DNA of 33,495 bases from Planctomycetota bacterium (GTDB lineage: Bacteria; Planctomycetota; MHYJ01; JACPRB01). Position numbers and translations under genes: made by a program. The stretch is from assembly GCA_016190155.1 (NCBI GenBank), contig JACPRB010000163.1:1-33495 (forward strand), in the 5' to 3' direction. Position 1 is the first letter of the stretch; each line of letters opens with the position of its first letter. The notes beneath the pieces were generated by a model. It saw only the letters and a list, made by a program, of their open reading frames with translations, was not told where the DNA came from and did not search any database. Below are positions 16,972 through 26,500 of this stretch, piece by piece.

Positions 16972-17001
16972 TTGCGGCGGCGCTGGAAGGATCGATATGA
17001 T
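16972..17001 (+). promoter_or_regulatory. Putative promoter TTGCGG-18-TATGAT upstream of the TPR kinase
   Basis: Good -10 TATGAT; followed by GGGGGAGTGAGG before ATG 17026 (leadered). Confidence 0.35.
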
Positions 17002-17025
17002 TTCGGCCGCTGTGGGGGAGTGAGG

Positions 17026-19977
17026 ATGTCCGACGCCGCGCGCGAGGTTCGCGTTCGCGCCGCTCTGATCACCCACGAGCGGGAGCGCGAAGAGGGCCGA
17101 TACGAACGCCTGGAGGTGCTGGGCCGCGGCGGCATGGCCGTCGTGCACCGCGCGCGGGATCGCAAACTCGGGCGCGAGGTGGCGCTGAAAGTCCTGCGGG
17201 ACGACCTCGAGATCACGCCGGAGGCGGTCGCGCGGTTTCGACGGGAAGCGCAGGCGGCCGCCCAACTGTCGCATCCGCACATCGTGACGCTGCTGGATGC
17301 GGGCGAGGAGTCGGGGCAACTGTATCTCGCGATGGAATTGGTGCGGGGGCAGCCGCTCAGCCGGGCGCTGAAGGAGGGGCGGTCGGGCTTGCGCGCGCTG
17401 GTCGGGCTCTTGGAGAAGGTGGCCCGGGCGGTGGAGCACGCGCACGAGCGCGGAATCGTTCATCGGGATCTCAAGCCGGACAATGTGTTGGTCACGCCGG
17501 AAGGCGAGCCGAAGGTGGGGGACTTCGGGATTGCCTACCTGATGAGGGGCGGAACGGCGTTGACGCGCACGGGAGACGTCGTGGGCACGCCGCTCTACAT
17601 GGCGCCGGAGCAGCTGGAGGGACGGTTCAGGGCGATATCGCCGGGGACGGACGTATATGCGTTGGGCGCGATCTTGTACGAAATGCTGACCGGGCGACCG
17701 CCGCATGAGGGGGCGACGACCTTGGAGGTGATCGGCAGGATCCTGCGATTGGAGCCGGTGACGCCGAGAAAGTTGGACCGTCGGATCCCCGTCGATCTGG
17801 AGACGATCTGTCTGAAGGCGTTGGAGAAGGAGCCCCGGCGGCGCTACCGGACGGCGCGGGAGTTGGCCGACGAGTTGGGGCGTTGGCTGGCCGGAGAGGC
17901 GATTCACGCGCGTCCGACATCGTTCGCCTCGAAGATTGCGCGGAAGGTGCGGCGGCACCGCCTGATCGCAAGTCTCGTCGCTCTGCTCGGAGTCGTGACG
18001 CTGGGTGGGATTTTCGTCACGTCGGTGATGCGGCGCTCGTTTCAATTATCGATCGAGGCTCGGGAGGCTTTGGAAGCGGCGCGCCTGGCGCTGCGGGATT
18101 GGGAAGGCCAACGCTACGGAAAGCCCCACGACATCACGCCGTGGCGCCATCGCCTTCGTGAGGCGGTGATTCAACTGGAGCGGGCGCTGCAGCGCCAGCC
18201 GGAAGCGTCCACCGTGTGGGGCGAGCTGGGATGGGCTTGCTTCGAGTTGGGCGACTTGGATCGCGCGCGGGCGGCGCTGGAAGAGGCGGTGCGCCGCGAG
18301 CCGACCGAAGGGAGTCATCATTACCGATTGGGTCGGACGTGGCTGAGGATCTACGAGCGGGAGCGGGCCTTCGCCTCGAGAGGGCGCCGGGAGCGGGCGC
18401 TCGAAGAGGTCGAGGCGTGTCGGCGGACGGCCGACCGTGAATTCCAGACAGCCCTGGCCGCTTCCACGTGGGAGTCCGGCAAGGCCTGGGAGCGCGATTA
18501 CGTCCTGGCCTACGCCTCTTCGCGGAGCGGGAAGCGCGAGCGCGCCCGCGAACTTTGCGAGGACATCGCGCGTCGCCATGCGCTCGGAGGAGAAGAAGCG
18601 CTGATCCTCCTGGGAGAGATGGAAGAGGCGTTCGTTCAGAAGATCGCTTTTCTGGATCGCGCGGTGGATCTGGCCAGGTCGTACGCCCCGGCCTATGCGG
18701 CCGCCGCGTCGGCCCGAACGCGTCTGGGAGCGGCACTGGGTCTGAAAGGAGGCGTCCTCGACGAGATTGAAACCGCGCTGCGCACGGCGCTCGATCAGGC
18801 CCAAACGGCCACCCAGATCGATGAGGACCTCCCGGCGGGTTGGTCGGCGCTGGGACACGCGCGCCTCAACTGGGCCGATCACCGCGGCAAGCGCGGCGAC
18901 GACGTCTCGGAGTCCTATCGGCGGGCGGTCGAGGAAGAGTGCGCGAGGGCGATTCTCCTGGAACCGCACCGGGCCGAGCCGTGGTGGATTCGCGCCGCCG
19001 GCCTGCACGAATGGGCCTCGTATCGGGCAGGGCGGGGCGAGGCGTCGCCGGATCTGTTCCGCAGATCCATCGAGGACTGCGATCGCGCGATCGAGATCGA
19101 GGGAGAATGTCCGGAAGCGTACAACAGCCGCGGGGCCGCGAAGGCGGACTCGGGGGATCCGGCGGGGGCGATTGCGGACTACGACCGGGCGATTGAAATC
19201 GACCGGGGTTATGCGGAAGCCTACGTCAACCGGGGGAACGCCCTGATGAAACTGGGCGACGCAGCTCGTGCCGTCACGGATTACGACCTGGCTATCGAGA
19301 TCTCGGACGTCTACGCGGGGGCGTACAATGGGCGCGGCGCCGCGAAGTTGGCGTTGAAGGACGTGGCGGGGGCGATCGCGGATTTCGACCGCGCGATTCA
19401 AATCAAGCCGGAGTACGCCGTCGCGTACAACAACCGCGCGACCGCCCGGCAGCAAGCGGGAGACCCGGCGGGAGCCGTCGCGGACTGCGACTGCGCGATC
19501 CGAATCAACGGCGCCTTCGCGCCGGCCTACTACAATCGAGCGGATGCGCGAGCGGCCCAGGGCGATCTTGCCGGAGCCATCGGCGACTATACGCGGGCGA
19601 TCGAGATCAATCCGGCCCATGCCGAGGCGTACGTCAATCGCGGGATCGTCAGAACCCGGCGTGGCGAGCTGGCGGCGGCTCTGTCCGATTACGATCGCGC
19701 GATCGAAATGCGTCCGGACCTTGCGCAAGGGTACGTGAATCGCGGGATCGCCAAGATGATGCAAGGCGATCCTGCGGGCGCGATGGCCGACTACGACCGC
19801 GCCATCGAGCTCGGCGCGAATTTCCCCGAAGTCTACGTCAACCGGGGCTTGTTACGAGAAGGGCGGGGCGATGTCGAGGGGGCGGCGGCGGACTTCGAGA
19901 CGGCGCTCGGGAAGGCGTCGCCGAATTGGCCGCCCCGTGGGAAAGTCGAGGAGTTTCTGAAGAGGGTCCGCCGGTGA
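17026..19977 (+). CDS. Transmembrane Ser/Thr protein kinase with C-terminal TPR array
   Basis: GRGGMAVVH, VALKVL, IVHRDLKPDNVLV, DFGIA, APEQ, TDVYALGAILYEMLTG; TM LIASLVALLGVVTLGGIFV; about 8+ tandem 34-aa TPRs (AYVNRGNALMKLGDAARAVTDYDLAIEI…). Confidence 0.92.
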   Translation: MSDAAREVRVRAALITHEREREEGRYERLEVLGRGGMAVVHRARDRKLGREVALKVLRDDLEITPEAVARFRREAQAAAQLSHPHIVTLLDAGEESGQLYLAMELVRGQPLSRALKEGRSGLRALVGLLEKVARAVEHAHERGIVHRDLKPDNVLVTPEGEPKVGDFGIAYLMRGGTALTRTGDVVGTPLYMAPEQLEGRFRAISPGTDVYALGAILYEMLTGRPPHEGATTLEVIGRILRLEPVTPRKLDRRIPVDLETICLKALEKEPRRRYRTARELADELGRWLAGEAIHARPTSFASKIARKVRRHRLIASLVALLGVVTLGGIFVTSVMRRSFQLSIEAREALEAARLALRDWEGQRYGKPHDITPWRHRLREAVIQLERALQRQPEASTVWGELGWACFELGDLDRARAALEEAVRREPTEGSHHYRLGRTWLRIYERERAFASRGRRERALEEVEACRRTADREFQTALAASTWESGKAWERDYVLAYASSRSGKRERARELCEDIARRHALGGEEALILLGEMEEAFVQKIAFLDRAVDLARSYAPAYAAAASARTRLGAALGLKGGVLDEIETALRTALDQAQTATQIDEDLPAGWSALGHARLNWADHRGKRGDDVSESYRRAVEEECARAILLEPHRAEPWWIRAAGLHEWASYRAGRGEASPDLFRRSIEDCDRAIEIEGECPEAYNSRGAAKADSGDPAGAIADYDRAIEIDRGYAEAYVNRGNALMKLGDAARAVTDYDLAIEISDVYAGAYNGRGAAKLALKDVAGAIADFDRAIQIKPEYAVAYNNRATARQQAGDPAGAVADCDCAIRINGAFAPAYYNRADARAAQGDLAGAIGDYTRAIEINPAHAEAYVNRGIVRTRRGELAAALSDYDRAIEMRPDLAQGYVNRGIAKMMQGDPAGAMADYDRAIELGANFPEVYVNRGLLREGRGDVEGAAADFETALGKASPNWPPRGKVEEFLKRVRR

Positions 19978-19986
19978 ACGCTTACC
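19971..19986. repeat. Family B repeat CCGGTGAACGCTTACC carrying the stop codons of both convergent kinases
   Basis: Contains TGA (19975-19977, + strand) and TAA (19982-19984, - strand); minus strand reads GGTAAGCGTTCACCGG. Confidence 0.55.
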
Positions 19987-22900
19987 TCTGTTCCACCCAC
20001 TCGCCGGTCGCCCCGCTGGGATCGATGGCCCTGACCCGCCAATGATGGCTTGTTCCTGGCTCCAGGGCCGGGCTCTTCGTCCAGGCGACGTTTCCGCTGA
20101 GGACCGGCTCACTCGTCAAGAGTCGGGTCCCGTTGAACTTCTCGCCGATCCGCTTGAGCTCCATCTGCAGGCGCACCAGGCCGCCGTCGGGGTCGCTCAC
20201 CACCGCTTGCACGCGGCCCCCGTCGGTGACGACGCCGCCGCTCGGCGCCCACGGACGATGGTTGGCTCCTCTTTCGTCTTCGTAGATTTCGGCCGTCGTG
20301 TGGAATCTCACGAACGTATCATCCGGCCGGCCGCCCACGATCAGCAGCTTCCCTTCCTCGATCCGCACCGCGACCGCGCGGTCGCGCTTCTCGTTCAGGA
20401 GAGGTACTCCGTCCCCAGGCCCGGTCCACCGGCCGCCTTCGTACCGGCGCACTTCGTCGGATGGCCCGAAGCTATTCCCGCCCGCCTGAAGGATGACGCC
20501 TTTGCTCCGCGTGACCTCCGCGGCGAGCGCGCCTCTGCTCTCCGGCATGGATCCCGTGGAGATCCACCGACCTTCGGAGAAGACCTCGCAATCGGCGACA
20601 CTCACGGCGCCGTCGTTGCCGCCTGATCTGAGCACGCCGCCGTCCGGCAAGCGAATCAGCGAGAAGTACCCTCGAGGGCCTTGCAGGGGAGGCGCCGCTT
20701 GCCATCGCCCGCCTTCGGCATCCGGCGCGTAGATCTCGCACGTGTCGCGGGCTCCCAGATTCCGCTTGAATCCGCCGGCCACGAGGACGCGGCCATCGTC
20801 CATGCGGATCGCTCCGAAGGCGCGCCGAGACTCGTTCATCGCGGCGGTGGGCACGAATGAATTCGTGGAGGGCACAAATAGGTCGCATTCGCCCGTGCCG
20901 CCCCGGGGATCGTCCGGAAGGTTGGGGGGCACCATGGTCGCTCCACCCAAGACCAGGACGCGACCGTCCTCCAGCAGGATGCCCTGGTGGTGAACGCGCC
21001 CCGTGCTCATGGGGTTGCTCGTCGGCATCCAGTCCCCTCCTGGATCCAAGCAGAAGGCGGTGCTCAGCACCCACAACCGGCGCGGAACGTATCCTCCGGT
21101 GAGCAACACCCGACCGTCCTTTAGGAGCGTCAGGACCGGGAAGTGCCGCCCCTCCGAGAGAGGAAGGCTCGCTTCGGCGCTCCACGTCTCGGTCACCGGA
21201 TCGAACACTTCGCAGCTGGACAGGAGATCCTGCGTGTTCCGTCCGCAAGCCACCAAGACCCGCTCGTCCTCGAGCAACACCGCGGCATGACGTTCCCGTG
21301 GCGTGGCCATGTGGCTGGTGCTCGTCCAGCTCACTCCGATGAGCGCCGGCAGGTAGGGTTCTCTCTTGGCATCGAACTGGACGCGGACCTCGAGCTTCCG
21401 CGCGTCGCCGATGGCCACGGAGGCGAGACGGGGATGGTCTGGTTCGACGCCGTTCACCAGGATCTTGCCCGTCCTTGGCGTCCCCTCGGCGTCGACCATG
21501 ATCGGGCGGAGCATCCGTAGCCAGGCGCAACCGGCGTGATCTCGAAGCTCGGCATATCCGTCGGGCGCCAATGTTACGGAACCGACCCTCGATCGCAGGT
21601 CCAGATCGTATTCCGGAGCTTCGGGGGCCGATACGGTCAGCCATTCCTCCAGTCGTTCCTCGCTCCGCGCGACCAGCGATACGACGCGGCCGTGGTCCAG
21701 GCTCACGCGAATCTCCTCCGCTTGGCTCATCCGACCCACGACGAACCTCACGCACTTCTCGGCGAAGCTTGATCGAGTCAGGGCCTCGCGGACTTCGTTG
21801 AGCGTCGCCCGTGTCCAAGGCAAGGGGCGGGAGTTCCGCCACGCCGTGCGCACCTCCACCGGGCCGTCGGAGATGACGGCCGATCCGTCCTGTTCGGGCC
21901 AGGTCACGTTCAACCGCCGCTTCAACAGTCGCCATTGGCGCGAGGGCCCTCGCGCCACGGGCATGTTCTTCGCCCCTTCAGGACGGGCCCCGATCTCCCG
22001 AAGAAGACGGATTCTGCGAAGACCTTGTTCGGCCTCCTCGTGCTCGGGCATGATCGCCAGCACCCGCAGATAAAGGCCCAGGGCGTCGTCCTGCCGTCCC
22101 TCCCGCTCGAGGATGGCCGCTTGCCTCAGCAGGTCCTTGATTTCCCGTTCTCGCCCCGCTTCCGAGACCATCCAGCCCGCGATCGCCAGGAAGCCGGCGA
22201 GCAGGACTGCCCCTGCCGCTGCGCTCAACGCCGGGCGCGTCCGGACCCATCGTGCCGCCTTCCTGAGCGTTCCCGGTGGCTTCGCCAGGACCCGCTTTGC
22301 CTCGCGATATCGTTGCAACTCATCGGCGAATTCGTTTCCGTTGCCGTATCGGAGGTCCGGATTCTTTTCCAATGCCTTGAGGCAGATCGCCTCCAAGGCC
22401 GAACTCACCTTCGGATTCGCCTTGCGTGGCGGATACGGTTCCTCCAGCAGGATCCGCGTGAAGAGCTTCGCGAGGGTGTCGTCGACGAACGGCGGCTTGC
22501 CGGTGATGATCTCGTAGAGCATCGCCCCCATGGCGTAGACATCCGTCCGCGGAGTCATCTCCTCCAAGGATCCTCTCACCTGCTCGGGTGCCATGTAGAG
22601 CGGCGTGCCCATCGCCGTCCCCGCGTTCGTGATCGCTGAGGTCGAATCCGCCAAACGTGCCATCCCGAAATCCCCGACCTTCGGTTCCCCTTCCGGAGTG
22701 ACCAGGATGTTCGCCGGCTTGAGATCCCGGTGAACGATTCCGCGCTCGTGCGCCGCTCCTACGCCCCTCGCCACTTTCTCCAGAGTTTCCAGCGCCGCCT
22801 TCTGGTCCATCGCCCTCGTCTGCAGGAGTCGGTCCAGCGACAGTCCCTGCACCAGCTCCATCACGATGCAGAGTCCCCCATGCGCTTCTCCCGCGTCGAA

Positions 22901-23101
22901 CACCTGGACCACGTTCGGGTGCGACAGCCCCGCCGCCAGCCGCGCCTCCCTCAGAAAGCGGTGCCGTGCCGCCTCGGTTGTTCCGCGATCCGACCGCAGC
23001 ATCTTGATCGCGACCATCCGATTGAGACTCTGGTCCCAAGCCTTGTACACCGCTCCTTGCGCGCCTTCCCCCAAATGCTCCCGCAGCTCGTAGCGCTCCA
23101 T
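19982..23101 (-). CDS. Receptor-like Ser/Thr kinase: kinase - TM - TPR-like linker - Kelch propeller - Fn3-like
   Basis: GEGAQGAVY, VAIKML, IVHRDLKPANILV, DFGMA, APEQ; TM AGAVLLAGFLAIAGWMV; about 6-7 Kelch units (MDDGRVLVAGGF…CEIYAPDAEGGRWQAAPPL). Start at MERYELREHLG. Confidence 0.9.
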   Translation of the reverse strand: MERYELREHLGEGAQGAVYKAWDQSLNRMVAIKMLRSDRGTTEAARHRFLREARLAAGLSHPNVVQVFDAGEAHGGLCIVMELVQGLSLDRLLQTRAMDQKAALETLEKVARGVGAAHERGIVHRDLKPANILVTPEGEPKVGDFGMARLADSTSAITNAGTAMGTPLYMAPEQVRGSLEEMTPRTDVYAMGAMLYEIITGKPPFVDDTLAKLFTRILLEEPYPPRKANPKVSSALEAICLKALEKNPDLRYGNGNEFADELQRYREAKRVLAKPPGTLRKAARWVRTRPALSAAAGAVLLAGFLAIAGWMVSEAGREREIKDLLRQAAILEREGRQDDALGLYLRVLAIMPEHEEAEQGLRRIRLLREIGARPEGAKNMPVARGPSRQWRLLKRRLNVTWPEQDGSAVISDGPVEVRTAWRNSRPLPWTRATLNEVREALTRSSFAEKCVRFVVGRMSQAEEIRVSLDHGRVVSLVARSEERLEEWLTVSAPEAPEYDLDLRSRVGSVTLAPDGYAELRDHAGCAWLRMLRPIMVDAEGTPRTGKILVNGVEPDHPRLASVAIGDARKLEVRVQFDAKREPYLPALIGVSWTSTSHMATPRERHAAVLLEDERVLVACGRNTQDLLSSCEVFDPVTETWSAEASLPLSEGRHFPVLTLLKDGRVLLTGGYVPRRLWVLSTAFCLDPGGDWMPTSNPMSTGRVHHQGILLEDGRVLVLGGATMVPPNLPDDPRGGTGECDLFVPSTNSFVPTAAMNESRRAFGAIRMDDGRVLVAGGFKRNLGARDTCEIYAPDAEGGRWQAAPPLQGPRGYFSLIRLPDGGVLRSGGNDGAVSVADCEVFSEGRWISTGSMPESRGALAAEVTRSKGVILQAGGNSFGPSDEVRRYEGGRWTGPGDGVPLLNEKRDRAVAVRIEEGKLLIVGGRPDDTFVRFHTTAEIYEDERGANHRPWAPSGGVVTDGGRVQAVVSDPDGGLVRLQMELKRIGEKFNGTRLLTSEPVLSGNVAWTKSPALEPGTSHHWRVRAIDPSGATGEWVEQR

Positions 23102-23109
23102 CTGTTGCA

Positions 23110-23138
23110 AGAATAACGCACCCGGCCTCGGGCACAAG
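23110..23138 (-). promoter_or_regulatory. Putative promoter CTTGTG-17-TATTCT of kinase 1
   Basis: -10 box ends 8 nt before ATG 23101; aligned counterpart at 26616-26644. Confidence 0.4.
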
Positions 23139-23188
23139 GGGGGCGGTTCAGCCTCGCCCGTCCGTGACCGCATTGCACCTCGCATAGC

Positions 23189-23250
23189 CGTTCACCGCAG
23201 CGCGCAGAGAGCGCGGAGAAGACGCAGAGCTTCCGAAGAATAAAGAGGTC
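23189..23250. repeat. Family A-like repeat (GCAGAGAGCGCGGAGAAGACGCAGAG)
   Basis: ttcaccgcagcgcgcagagagcgcggagaagacgcagagcttccgaagaataaagagg. Confidence 0.5.
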
Positions 23251-23421
23251 AGCGCATCCGAATCGGCGCAAGGGAGCCCCTGAAGTGCTCGTTCTTCAGT
23301 TGGAACGTCTTCTCTGCGATTCCGTCCGCGTCGCTCGGCGCTCTTCCTGGCGAACGCCTCGGCCTCAACGCGGACTTTCCGGAAGTCGGCGTGAACCGCG
23401 ATCACGACCCGGCGGTGTAAT

Positions 23422-23530
23422 CGTTCAGCCGTTCATTCGTTCTTCCGTTCATCGGTTCTCGCGTTTACCCGTTCCTGACGGACCAGAAGCCAGGAACGGA
23501 TGAATGGGTGAACCGGTGAACGGTTACCCG
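23422..23530. repeat. Family B heptamer/octamer cluster (CGTTCATTCGTTCTTCCGTTCATCGGTTC… / inverted GGTGAACCGGTGAACGG)
   Basis: Degenerate CGTTCAnC units on both strands; overlaps the kinase 2 TAA stop. Confidence 0.6.
23469..23499 (-). terminator. Hairpin CCGTTCCTG-13 nt-CAGGAACGG downstream of kinase 2
   Basis: Perfect 9-bp inverted repeat 24 bp downstream of the kinase 2 stop; no strong T-tract. Confidence 0.4.
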
Positions 23531-26500
23531 GGGGTTACGTCCGCGATCTCGAATTCCCCCTCCTCGAATTCCACCCACGCTCCGGCCGCTTCGTTCGGAT
23601 CGATGGCCCGGACGCGCCAATGGTAGCTTGTTCCGGGCTCCAGGGCCGGGCTCCTCACCCAGCCGGCGCTTCCGCTGGAGACCGCCTGGCTCGTCAGAAG
23701 CCGCGTTCCGTTGAACTTCTCATCGATCCGCTTGATCTCCACTTGGAGGAGCACCCTACCGCCGTCAGGGTCGCTGACCATCGCCCGCACGATGATGTCG
23801 CGCTCCGCAGAGCGGCTTCCGTCGACGATGACTTCGCCGCCAGGCCGGCACTGCTGCAAGCCGCTGGGTGCCGACGGACGTTGGTTGACTTCTCCTCCGT
23901 CGTCGTAGATCTCGGCCGTCGCGGAGAATCTTTCGAACGTATCATCGGGGCGGCCACCGACGATCAGCAACTTCCCTTCCTCGATCCGCATCGCGACCGT
24001 GCGGTCGCGCTTCTCGTTCAGGAGAGGTTCTCCGTCCCGCGGTCCGGTCCACCGGCCGCCTTCGTACCGATGCGTCTTGTCGGACGGCCCCCATATATTG
24101 CCACCCGCCTGAAGGACGATGCCTCTGACCGTGTCGATCTCCGTCGCGAGCGCGTTCCTGCCCTCCGGCATGGATCCCGTGGGCATCCACCGACCTCCGG
24201 AGAAGACTTCGCAATCGGCGACACTCACGCCGCCGTCATTGCCGCCCGATCGGAGCACGCCGCCATCCGGCAAGCGAATCAGCGAGAAATACCCTCGGGG
24301 GCCTCGCAGGGGAGGCGCCGATTGCCATCGCCCGCCTTCGGCATCCGGCGTATAGATCTCGCACGTGTTGCGCGCTCCCAGATCCTGCTTGAACCCGCCG
24401 GCGACGAGAACGCGGCCGTCGTCCATGCGGACCGCCCCGAAGGAACGACGGGACTCGTTCATCGCGGCGGCGGGCACGAAGGAATTCGTGACGGGAAGGT
24501 ACAGATCGCTCGTGGGGGTGCCGCCGCGCGGGTCCTCCAGATAACCCGGGGGCACCATGGTCGCCCCTCCTGCGACCAGGACACGACCGTCCTCGAGCAG
24601 GATGCTCTCGTGGCGGACACGCCCCGAACTCATGGGGTTCGTCGTCGGTGTCCAGTCCCCGCCCGGATCCCAGACGAACGCCGTGCTCAGCACGGAACGG
24701 AGGCTCGAAACGTATCCCCCGGTGAGCAGTACCTGGCCGTTCTTCAGGCACGTCAACACCGGGAGCAGCCGCCCCTCCGATGCGGGAAGACTTGCCGCGC
24801 TGCTCCACGTTTCCGTGACAGGGTCGAACACCTCGCAGGCGGACAATGCCTCGTCCTCTTCATTCTGCCCGCACCCCACCAGGACTCGCCCGTCTTCTAG
24901 CCGTGTAAGGCCATGCCATTCGCGGGAGACGGCCATGTGACTGGTGCCCGTCCATCCCACCCCGACGAGCGCCGGCAGGAGGTGTTCCTTCTTCGCATCG
25001 AACCGGACGCGAATCTCGAGCGTCCTCGCCTCGTCGATCGCGATGGAAACGAGATGAGGAGGGTCGGGTTCGACGCCGTTCACCAGGATCGTTTCCGCCG
25101 TTCTTGTTCCCTCAGCGTCGATGACGAGCGGACGGGGCATCCGTAACCAAGCCGAATCGACGAGATCCCGAAACTCGACGTATCCGTCGGGCGCCAAAGT
25201 CACGGAGCCGATTCCGGGTCCGAGTTCCAGCTCGTATTCCGGAGCTTCGGCGGAAGATACCGCCGACCATTCCTCCCATCGTTCCTCGCTTCTTGCGACG
25301 AGCGAAGCGAGGCGGCCATCGTTCAGGCTCAGCCGAATCTCCTCCGCCTGGCCCAGCCGATCCACGATGAATTTCAGGCACTTTTCGGTGAAGCTCGATC
25401 GGATCAGGACCTCACGAACCTCCGCCGGTGTCGCGGGCGTCCAAGGCGAGAGACGAGCGTTCCTCCGCGCCGTTCGCACCTCCACCGGGCCGCCGGCGAG
25501 GATGGCCGATTCGTCTTGTCCTGGCCGGGTCACGTTCAGACGTCTCCTCAGCAATCGCCATTCGCGGGATGAGCGGCTCCGCGGAACGGTCACCCCCTCT
25601 TTCACTGCATCATGCTTGGGCCCCACAGCCCGCATTCGCGCCTCCCGCTTCGTCGGTTCTCCCGTCTTGGCAATCAACCAGCCTACGGCCATGAAAAGCC
25701 CGGCGAGCAGGACCACGGCAGCCACCGGGCCGAGCGCTTGATGGGTTCGGATCCATCGTGCCGCTCTTCTCGCCCATCCGGGCGGTCTTGCCAAGACCTG
25801 CTCCGAGTCGCGATATCGTTTCAAGTCGTCCGCGAACTCGGTTCCGCTTGCGTATCGCAACTCCGGGTCCTTCTCCAGCGCCTTGAGGCAGATCGCTTCC
25901 AGCGCCGCGCTCGCCTTCGGATTCGCCTTTCGCAGAGGAACCGGTTCCTCCAGCAGGACTCGTTTGTAGAGCACGGGAATGGCGTTTTCAACAAACGGCG
26001 GCCTGCCTGTGACGATCTCGTAGAGCACGGCTCCCATCGCGTAAACGTCCGTCCGCGGCGTCATCTCCGCCAAGGACCCTCTTACCTGCTCCGGGGCCAT
26101 GTAGAACGGCGTCCCCACAGGCGTTCTCGCCCTGGTGATCGCCGAGGTCGAATCCACGAAACGCGCCATCCCGAAATCCCCGACCTTCGGTTCCCCCTCC
26201 GATGTCACCAGGATGTTCGCCGGCTTGAGATCCCGATGCACGATTCCCCTCTCATGGGCCGCCCCGACGCCGCGCGCCGCTTTCTCCAGTATCTCCAGGG
26301 CCGTCTTCTGATCCATCGTCTTCGCCTGCAGGAGCCGCGCCAGCGAAAGTCCGTGCACCCGCTCCATCACGATGTAGAGCTCTCCTCGCGCCTCTCCCAC
26401 GTCGAACACCTGGATCACGTTCGGGTGCGACAGACCCGCCGCCAGGCGGGCCTCCCTCAAGAAGCGGTGTCGCATGGCCTCGTTCGTTCCCCACTCCGGC

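Noticed and set aside
18046-19764. 572-aa ORF antisense to the TPR kinase
   Set aside because: Repetitive because it mirrors the TPR-encoding repeats (VxRDRxRxI); not independent.
19081-19970. Tandem ~102-bp DNA periodicity
   Set aside because: Explained by 34-aa TPR repeats in the kinase; not a DNA-level repeat element.
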